This document shows positions 1-6,700 of a stretch of DNA of 11,248 nucleotides, in pieces. Source of the DNA: CAYXBG01 sp964463145 (GTDB lineage Bacteria > Acidobacteriota > UBA6911 > RPQK01 > CBDAPI01). The first letter of the stretch is position 1, and each line of letters opens with the position of its first letter. Under the pieces are notes generated by a model that was not told where the DNA came from, made no database searches, and worked only from the letters and a program-made list of their open reading frames with translations. The DNA lies in contig CAYXBG010000060.1 of NCBI GenBank assembly GCA_964463145.1, forward strand, positions 1 to 11,248, read 5' to 3'. The translations under genes were made by a program, and so were the position numbers.

Positions 1-73
1 CCCCAAAACTGGTCTCGAAAGGTCGGACTAAGGGCATCTGAATTTGGCGCAAGCGAATATATTCAATCTTCAA
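1..73 (-). CDS. N-succinylamino acid racemase / o-succinylbenzoate synthase family protein (N-terminus only)
   Basis: Partial gene: only the first 24 codons are in the window and the rest lies beyond the left edge. The translation begins MKIEYIRLRQIQMP and ends with PFETSFG, which matches the N-terminal capping strand of the MenC/NSAR subgroup of the enolase superfamily (typically MKIERIELRHI.MPL..PF.TSFG). The chosen start is TTG at 73-71, because it gives the family N-terminus exactly and lies 7 bases after AAGG in a purine-rich SD (AAAGGGGGAG, 85-76); GTG at 76-74 is one codon longer. The TTG overlaps the TGA of the upstream GNAT gene in the string TTGA, so the two are probably translationally coupled. 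Family members racemise N-succinylamino acids, make o-succinylbenzoate for menaquinone, or do both. The adjacent GNAT favours the racemase role. The catalytic lysines and metal ligands are outside the window, so the activity cannot be decided here. Confidence 0.75.
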   Translation of the reverse strand, partial: MKIEYIRLRQIQMPLVRPFETSFG

Positions 74-900
74 CACTCCCCCTTTCCCGTTCCTGTATTG
101 CAAAGCAAATAGGCGGAACGAGGCCCCTGGTCATCTTCAAAGTTCTCAAGTCGCCTGACTTGATATCCGAGGCTCAAATATTTCGGTAGAACAAGTCGTG
201 TAATCAGACGCCATTCCATCGCCAGGTCAGGATCAGCTTTTTTCAGAGCCTGTATTTCGTAGGGGACTTCAACACTCAGGATTGGAGCAGCCACCACTCC
301 AGAATGCTGCTTAGGCGCAACCCACCCAGAACGTGTCCTCGTGCCAGAGATTACAGCCACAGCTCTCGTTAGGTGAGGTTCCAACGAAACATTTCCACTT
401 TCCTCAACCCGCCATTCTGCTAGAAAACGATCTGTCCCTAGCCCTGAGTGAAGTTCACTAGTTGTTTCTTGACCGTAAACATTTACATAATAGCGATTGA
501 CAACTACCTCTAGCTTATTAAGATTCAGGTAGCCATTCTTGGACTCTAGTGGATCAAAAGTCCAAGTAATCAGTGTCTGCCCGAGATCTCTTGCCAGCTG
601 TCTTTGCGCCAACTTTAGAGCCTGCCCAATCCCAGTATCGCGAAAAGTGGACCGAACCGCTAACATATGGGAGTGCTGTATCGGGCATCCTGAAAAAACA
701 GCCGGAAAACTGAAAACAAAACCGATGAGACTTCCATCATCCTCAAAGGCTCCCAGTAGGATGCCGCCGCCCTGGTGGATTTTTTCCAACATATCGGCAG
801 AAACGATATCCGGAGTCTCGAAACTCCAGACCTCTCGCTGCATCTCAGCACATGACCGCAACTCCTGCTGCGAATCCATGTTCCTAATTACGTAAGACAT
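70..900 (-). CDS. COG3375-type GNAT acyltransferase, probable amino acid N-succinyltransferase
   Basis: A 276-residue GNAT-fold protein. The start of the fold with QREVW is at residues 21-25. SHMLAVRSTFRDTGIG at 77-92 contains the acyl-CoA pyrophosphate loop R-x-x-G-x-G (R87, G90, G92). ITWTFDPLESKNGYLNLNKL at 111-130 is the hallmark of the COG3375 family, followed by NRYYVNVYG and a conserved LGTDRFLAEW block (154-163). Length is normal for the family. ATG at 900-898 gives the usual N-terminal strand; the next ATG (879) would remove it. No good SD is seen (GGAG lies 17 bases upstream). It sits 66 bases after hyuB, and its stop overlaps the start of the racemase-family gene. In Geobacillus a COG3375-like enzyme succinylates D-amino acids beside N-succinylamino acid racemase; this gene order suggests the same role. 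Substrate and acyl donor are inferred, not shown by the sequence. Confidence 0.85.
   Translation of the reverse strand: MSYVIRNMDSQQELRSCAEMQREVWSFETPDIVSADMLEKIHQGGGILLGAFEDDGSLIGFVFSFPAVFSGCPIQHSHMLAVRSTFRDTGIGQALKLAQRQLARDLGQTLITWTFDPLESKNGYLNLNKLEVVVNRYYVNVYGQETTSELHSGLGTDRFLAEWRVEESGNVSLEPHLTRAVAVISGTRTRSGWVAPKQHSGVVAAPILSVEVPYEIQALKKADPDLAMEWRLITRLVLPKYLSLGYQVRRLENFEDDQGPRSAYLLCNTGTGKGEC
76..85 (-). promoter_or_regulatory. Ribosome binding site of the racemase-family gene
   Basis: On the minus strand 85-76 reads AAAGGGGGAG, inside the last codons of the GNAT gene. AAGG lies 7 bases before the TTG at 73-71. It decides the TTG start and fits stop-start coupling with the upstream gene. 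Confidence 0.6.
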
Positions 901-966
901 ACCGTATACAGTGCCAACTCCGCCAAATCCGTTCCCGACAAGAACAGAGACACCGATTGTCCACTT

Positions 967-2652
967 TTAACCGGCCGCCGAACCCCGCCTCTTAGAGGAC
1001 GAAGAGGAACGTCGCCCTTTTGTCTTGGTATAGCGAGGCCGAGGTCTTTTAGTTCTAGTGCTCGCACTCCCCCAGCCTCCTCCTCCAGGACTCTCAACCA
1101 CGACACAATCTCCAGGATTAAGTGGCACCGAAGCCTTCGAAGGGAGCCTCCGTGTACGTCCTCGAACAATAATGGAGTTTGATCCTTTTTTGCCTGCTCT
1201 ACCACCATTGAGACCGTAGGGAGCATATCTTCTCCTTTCGGAAAGTATCGTTACCTGACAGTCGGTAAGGGCTTCCATACTACGGACAACTCCGTCTCCT
1301 CCCGGGTGCTTTCCCTTGCCACCAGAACCCGAGCGAAGTCGATACTCACGAATTCTGACAGGAAATGCCCGTTCTAGCGCTTCTATTGGTGTGTTAAGTG
1401 AATTCGTCATGTGAGTTTGAATACCACTGTCACCAGGTCCGGCAGGGCTACCACCCATTCCACCTCCGATCGTCTCATAATAGGTCAGCGGCTGTTTTGA
1501 TACCGGATGAATAGCCCCAAGAGATAGGTTGTTCATGGTACCGCTACTGGCAGCTGGAACTGCTTCCGGCAACGCCGCGAAAAAAGCCTTTAAGACCACG
1601 TCAACAACTCGTTGAGATGTCTCTACATTGCCACCCACCGTGGCGGCCGGGTGCTCTGCATTAAGAACACTCCTCTCAGGGATAAGCACCTCAATGGGAC
1701 GCATCAGACCCGCACTGCTGGGAGTATCCAGTGGAGCAAGGCATTTCATTACATAACAAATGGCTGAATATGTAACTGCCTCCACAGCATTGACACAACC
1801 CTTTACCTGGCTATCTGTCCCATCAAAGTCCACCTTGAGAGAATCACCAGCAACTTCGATGGCCACAGTGATCTTAATCCCTTTTGCACGTCTTCCTTTT
1901 TCTGGAGTACCGTCATCATCCAATACGTCATCCGCTGTGTACATGCCATCGGGAATTTCAGAAATAACTCCCCGCATCAGTTTCTCAGCGTAATCTTGCA
2001 GACCTCTAGAATGCTGAACTAATTCTTCGATGCCATTTTTTTGGATCAGTTCTTTTAGTCGATTTTCTCCGGCCCTTAGGGACGCAACCTGGGCAGCGAG
2101 ATCACCCTCTCGTTCAAACGGAGTCCTCACGTTGTGCAACAGCAAATGAAGAAGATCATTATTCAGTTCCCCGTTGCGATACAACAGAAGAGCTGGGATT
2201 CTTATACCTTCCTGAAACACATCAGAACTGATGGGCATGGACCCCGGCGACATGCCTCCCACATCTGCATGATGAGCCCGAGATGCCACATAGAATATAG
2301 GCTTAGAATCTTTGTCGTTTTCACCGTATACCGGCAACATCATAGTTATATCAGGCAGGTGGGTCCCACCCCCAAAAGGATCATTGAGAATTGCAATATC
2401 TCCCGGTCTGAGTGAGAACTCATCAAGTACCGTCCGGACAGACTTCGGCATTGATCCAAGGTGCACAGGCATATGGTCACCCATAGCCAATACCTCACCC
2501 CCTTGATCGAATACAGCACAGGAATAATCGCATCTCTCCTTTATGTTTGGGGAATACGAAGCCTTCCTGAGAACCGTCCCCATCTCCTCAGCCACAGAAG
2601 CGAATAGAAGACGGTAGATTTCGAGAGTTATGGGGCTCATGTGTTCAGACAT
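967..2652 (-). CDS. hyuB: Hydantoinase B / 5-oxoprolinase subunit (HyuB family)
   Basis: A 561-residue HyuB-family protein, the beta-type subunit of ATP-dependent N-methylhydantoinases and related carboxylases; relatives form the C-terminal half of 5-oxoprolinase. Visible family blocks: SPITLEIYR (6-14), EEMG..LRKASYSPNIKER.DYSCA (22-46), HMPVHLGSMP (60-69), GDIAILNDPFGGGTHLPDIT (84-103), SRAHHADVGG (124-133), GGNVETSQRV (340-349), ETIGGGMGG (393-401), TPIEALERAFP (421-431), LNGGRAGKKG (481-490) and GDCVVVESPGGGGWG (514-528). The start is ATG 2652-2650, with ATG 2640-2638 (MSPITLEIYR) equally possible; neither has a clear SD. The family normally needs HyuA (ATPase/kinase-like subunit), but its upstream neighbour is the divergent prenyltransferase, so hyuA is not in the usual place. 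Residues 529-561 form an unusual basic tail with twelve Arg/Lys, no acidic residue and five consecutive Ser. Substrate unknown. Confidence 0.9.
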   Translation of the reverse strand: MSEHMSPITLEIYRLLFASVAEEMGTVLRKASYSPNIKERCDYSCAVFDQGGEVLAMGDHMPVHLGSMPKSVRTVLDEFSLRPGDIAILNDPFGGGTHLPDITMMLPVYGENDKDSKPIFYVASRAHHADVGGMSPGSMPISSDVFQEGIRIPALLLYRNGELNNDLLHLLLHNVRTPFEREGDLAAQVASLRAGENRLKELIQKNGIEELVQHSRGLQDYAEKLMRGVISEIPDGMYTADDVLDDDGTPEKGRRAKGIKITVAIEVAGDSLKVDFDGTDSQVKGCVNAVEAVTYSAICYVMKCLAPLDTPSSAGLMRPIEVLIPERSVLNAEHPAATVGGNVETSQRVVDVVLKAFFAALPEAVPAASSGTMNNLSLGAIHPVSKQPLTYYETIGGGMGGSPAGPGDSGIQTHMTNSLNTPIEALERAFPVRIREYRLRSGSGGKGKHPGGDGVVRSMEALTDCQVTILSERRRYAPYGLNGGRAGKKGSNSIIVRGRTRRLPSKASVPLNPGDCVVVESPGGGGWGSASTRTKRPRPRYTKTKGRRSSSSSKRRGSAAG

Positions 2653-2711
2653 CTAGCTAGACTACCAGTGTTTGTCCATGCGTGGAAGCTATCGATTAAT
2701 TCTGGGTGCCA

Positions 2712-2740
2712 CTTAAAGGTATTTCTGTCTGTGCTATACT
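2712..2740 (+). promoter_or_regulatory. Extended -10 promoter of the prenyltransferase gene
   Basis: TGCTATACT at 2732-2740 is an extended -10 element (TG-n-TATACT, five of six matches to TATAAT). Seventeen bases upstream is a weak -35, CTTAAA (2712-2717, three of six), as is usual for extended -10 promoters. Transcription would begin near 2747, leaving a leader of about 23 bases before the GTG at 2770. This position rules out the in-frame GTG at 2641 as the start from this promoter. Confidence 0.55.
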
Positions 2741-2754
2741 GTCGCTTCCTACCT

Positions 2755-2760
2755 AAGGTG
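2755..2760 (+). promoter_or_regulatory. Ribosome binding site of the prenyltransferase gene
   Basis: AAGGTG at 2755-2760 lies 9 bases before GTG 2770 and supports that start. It is part of a 9-base direct repeat (CTAAGGTGA at 2753-2761 and 2765-2773), so a GTG also occurs within the site itself at 2758, but that copy has no SD of its own. Confidence 0.5.
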
Positions 2761-2769
2761 AACACTAAG

Positions 2770-3627
2770 GTGATCCATTCCTTCCGTACTCTGCTCGAGA
2801 TGATCAAGTTTGAGCACACTATTTTTGCGTTGCCTTTTGCTTTTCTAGGAGCCGTTTTAGCAACACGTGGACTTCCCGCATGGGCCGAATCGGGATGGAT
2901 CCTGCTCGCTATGGTTGGGGCTCGTAGTGCTGCCATGGCTTTTAATCGCTTAGCTGATCATAGATTTGACAGCCTTAACTCGAGAACGAACAATAGAGCG
3001 CTCCCTAGTGGGAAAATTAGCCGAGGTTTCGTCACAAGTTTTGTGGGAGCCTCTTCTTTTTTGTTTCTCTTCGCAGCATGGAACCTGAACATGCTCGCCT
3101 TTCAAATCGCACCGTTCGCTCTGTTAATCATCCTCGGCTATAGCCTGACCAAACGCTTCACACCCTTTTCCCATCTACTCTTAGGAACAGCTTTAGCTAT
3201 TGCCCCGGTGGGAGGCTGGGTAGCCGTCCTTGGAACATTAGACGGAGCTCCTTTCCTACTTGGCCTTACAGTTTTTTTCTGGGTCGCGGGCTTCGATGTA
3301 ATCTACGCATGCCAGGACATCGACTTTGACAGACAAATCGGATTACATTCTATTCCCCAACGCTGGGGTATTGGCACTTCAATCTGGCTTGCCCGTATCT
3401 CTCATGGCATGATGCTGATCTGCTTATGTTTTTCCGTGCAAATTTTTCAGCTATCTTGGATCAGCTGGGTTGGAGTCTCAGTGATAGCGCTGCTACTTTT
3501 CTATGAGCACTCCCTAGTCAACGCAAGAGATCTAAGTCGTGTTCATATTGCCTTTTTCAACATCAACGGAATTATAAGCCTAGGGCTTTTCCTCTTTATC
3601 AGTTCCGATCTGTTAGTGAATGGCTGA
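2770..3627 (+). CDS. UbiA-family aromatic prenyltransferase, MqnP-like
   Basis: An integral membrane prenyltransferase of 285 residues from GTG 2770, the usual length for UbiA/MqnP proteins. It joins an isoprenoid chain to an aromatic acid in quinone synthesis at the cytoplasmic membrane. The first Asp-rich motif is NRLADHRFD (59-67), followed by SRTNNRALPSG (71-81). The second is DVIYACQDIDFD (176-187), followed by LHSIP. These bind Mg2+ and the prenyl diphosphate. Several hydrophobic helices are visible, near 18-31, 42-56, 87-104, 108-124, 136-155, 161-181 and in the C-terminal third. The forms MAFNRxxDxxxD and FWVAGFDVIYACQD resemble MqnP (futalosine menaquinone pathway) more than enterobacterial UbiA, but this is judged by memory. 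The start is set by AAGGTG 9 bases upstream and by an extended -10 at 2732-2740. Alternatives are GTG 2758 or ATG 2800. It is divergent from hyuB and convergent with rpoC. Confidence 0.88.
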   Translation: MIHSFRTLLEMIKFEHTIFALPFAFLGAVLATRGLPAWAESGWILLAMVGARSAAMAFNRLADHRFDSLNSRTNNRALPSGKISRGFVTSFVGASSFLFLFAAWNLNMLAFQIAPFALLIILGYSLTKRFTPFSHLLLGTALAIAPVGGWVAVLGTLDGAPFLLGLTVFFWVAGFDVIYACQDIDFDRQIGLHSIPQRWGIGTSIWLARISHGMMLICLCFSVQIFQLSWISWVGVSVIALLLFYEHSLVNARDLSRVHIAFFNINGIISLGLFLFISSDLLVNG

Positions 3628-3683
3628 ACTCAGAATTCAAGCTATGAAATTTTAGTGGAGAACTGAAGAAACCGACCCCACCT

Positions 3684-3700
3684 CTTTCCCCTGGGGAAAG
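3684..3700. terminator. Perfect inverted repeat between convergent genes, possible bidirectional terminator
   Basis: CTTTCCC-CTG-GGGAAAG is a 7-bp perfect stem with a 3-base loop (8 bp if a one-base loop is allowed). It lies in the 120-base gap between the 3' ends of the prenyltransferase gene and rpoC, where a terminator is expected for both. Neither strand has a proper U-tract straight after the stem; on the minus strand a weak GGTTTCTTC follows about ten bases later. It may act with Rho or as a 3'-end stabiliser. Confidence 0.35.
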
Positions 3701-3747
3701 CCTGATAGGGCGCAGCCACTGACTAGTCGATCGCTAACTACTGTATC

Positions 3748-6700
3748 TCAGCTTGCTGATTCAACGCTTCCGATTAATTCATCCTCATCCAAGGTGAGCG
3801 CCTCTGCTGCCTCCCTAAATGGATTCTCAATCTCCATGTTTCGGTAGCCTTGCATTCCAGTCCCGGCTGGGATTAATCGTCCCATGATGACGTTTTCCTT
3901 AAGCCCTCGCAGATAGTCGACTTTCCCGGAGATAGCGGCTTCTGTCAAAACCCTAGTCGTCTCCTGGAATGAAGCCGCAGAAATGAACGAGTCAGTACTC
4001 AGTGAAGCCTTTGTGATGCCTAGGAGCAGAGGCCGCCCAGTAGCCGGTTGACCTCCTTCAGATACAACTCGCTCGTTTTCCTCTTCGAACCGAAATTTGT
4101 CAACTTGTTGATCTAATAGAAACTCTGTATCCCCAACGTCTCCAACTTTAATCCAGCGCATCATTTGCCTAGCGATAACCTCTATATGCTTATCGTTAAT
4201 ATCAACTCCCTGAAGACGATAAACTTCCTGTATTTCATTCACGAGGTATCCCTGTAGCTCCTTTTCGCCAAGTACCTGCAAAATGTCATGTGGGTTCCGA
4301 GGACCATCTATGAGAGCCTCTCCGGCCGATACAAATTCACCTTCCTGAAAATTAATATGAACACCTCGGGGTACAAGATATTCTACGGTCGTCTCGGCTT
4401 CTTTATTTTCCACAACCAATTTACGTTGACCACGACTGATGCCAGCGTAAGAAACGATCCCGTCAATTTCACTAATCACAGCGGTCTCTTTGGGCTTGCG
4501 AGCTTCGAAAAGCTCGACAACACGGGGCAGCCCTCCGGTAATATCCTTGGTTTTTGTTGTCTCTCTGGGGATTTTAGCCATTGTCTCGCCTGGATGCAGC
4601 TCGTCCCCTGCTTCAACCATAAGATGTGCTCGAGAGGGTATAAAATACGATTTAATAATCTTGCCCTTACCGTCCTTAACCTGAATCTCTGGCTGTTTTT
4701 TCTCATCGGGACTGTCAACAATAACCTTACGTGCCAGACCCGTAACTTCATCCACTTCCTCCCGCATGGTTATACCTTCGTGGATGTCTTTGAAGGCAAC
4801 GGTTCCACCCGTTTCCGTTAGAATGGAAAACGTAAACGGATCCCATTCCACAAGGCTCTGTCCAGGATTGATTTTCTGGCCATCCTTCACTAGAAGTTTG
4901 GCCCCATAAACAACGGAGTACCGCTCTTTTTCAAGACGACGGTCATCCTGAACGAGTACAGTTCCCCTGCGATTCACGACAGTCAAGTGCCCATCCTTAT
5001 CTATTACTGTTCGCACTTTCAGGAATTTCACTGTCCCGCCGTGTTTTGATTCTACAGTGGACTGCTCTTCGATACGGCTGGCAGTACCGCCAATGTGAAA
5101 GGTCCTCATTGTCAGCTGAGTTCCTGGCTCACCAATTGACTGGGCCGCCAATACACCCACAGCTTCACCCATCTCAACCAGTTTTCCACTGGCAAGATTT
5201 CTTCCGTAGCACATCTTGCAAAGTCCACGCTTGGTTGTGCAGGTTAAAACCGATCGGATTACTATACTTTCGATTCCAGCTGCCTGGATAGCATCCGCCT
5301 TCTCCTCACCAAGAAGCTCATTGGCTTCAGCAATTGTATCTCCTGTAAAAGGATCGACTATCAACTGAAGAGCGACTCGACCCACAATTCGATCTCGTAG
5401 AGGCTCAATTATCTCACCACCTTCAACAAGAGCAGTGATCTCCAACCCGTCCAGACATCCACAGTCTTCCTCGGTAATGATGACATCCTGGGCAACGTCC
5501 ACAAGACGTCTGGTCAAATATCCTGAGTCAGCTGTTTTCAGAGCAGTATCGGCCAGACCTTTACGAGCCCCGTGAGTAGAAATGAAGTACTGCAGAACAG
5601 TGAGGCCTTCTCGGAAATTGGCCGTAATTGGAGTCTCAATTATCTCTCCCGATGGCTTGGCCATCAGACCTCGCATGCCCGCTAACTGGCGAATTTGCTG
5701 TTTACTACCCCTTGCACCAGAATCCGCCATTACGAAAACAGGATTAAAGTCCTTTTTTTCAGTAATACCGGACATAGAGCTAAACATCTCGTCCGAAATA
5801 CTCTCCGTTACGTCCGACCAAATTGCTACAACTTTGTTGTACCGCTCACCATTGGTGATCGCACCATCTAGGTACTGCTGCTCAACTTCAATCACCTCAT
5901 TTCTCGCATTCTCTACCAACTGGTCCTTATTCGAAGGGATAATGAGATCACTTATGCTAATTGTGAAACCGGCCTTGGTTGAGTATAGAAAACCGAGATC
6001 CTTAAGACTGTCCAACATTCGAACAGTTGTATCCAGATCAGAGCGGACATAGCAGAGATTCACCACTTGCTGTAAACCCTTCTTCTTCAGAAGACCATTT
6101 ACGAAGGGCACCTCTTCAGGGAGATGGTCGTTAAAAATCGCTCGTCCGACAGTAGTCGACAGTATCCCTCCATCGCTCTGATCCTGGATTTCTGCCCTCA
6201 TAACAGCTTGCTTATCGTATTCATTCTCCATGTCGATAAAGAAGCCCTTGTAGAAGAGTTTTATCGGAGTTCTCACCTCAACTTCTCCTGCATGAAGGGC
6301 ATGATAAACCTCTTCAATTGAGCTAAATAGTCGACCCTCTCCGACCGAACCTGGACGGGCAATCGTCAAATAGTAACACCCCAAAATAATGTCCTGACTA
6401 GGTACGGCAAGTGGTCGACCGTTGGCTGGCGATAGAATATTTTGACTGGCCAGCATAAGCAACGACGCCTCAATCTGTGACTCCTGGGACAGCGGCACAT
6501 GAACTGCCATTTGGTCACCATCAAAATCAGCGTTGAATGCCGTACACACTAAGGGATGGATCCTTATCGCCTTACCTTCCACCAGAACAGGTTCGAAAGC
6601 CTGAATTCCCAAGCGGTGCAATGTGGGAGCACGATTTAGAAGAACAGGGTGTTCCTTGATAACTTCATCGAGAATATCCCATACAATTGGGTCTTGGTCC

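Noticed and set aside
888..1226. Second minus-strand frame across the 3' end of hyuB as evidence for a frameshift explaining the basic tail
   Set aside because: Its translation shows no resemblance to HyuB C-termini, so a simple frameshift is not supported by what I can see.
2641..2769. Longer N-terminus of the prenyltransferase from GTG 2641
   Set aside because: It would overlap hyuB, contains the promoter -10, and adds 43 residues not expected in UbiA-family proteins; the SD-supported GTG 2770 gives normal length.
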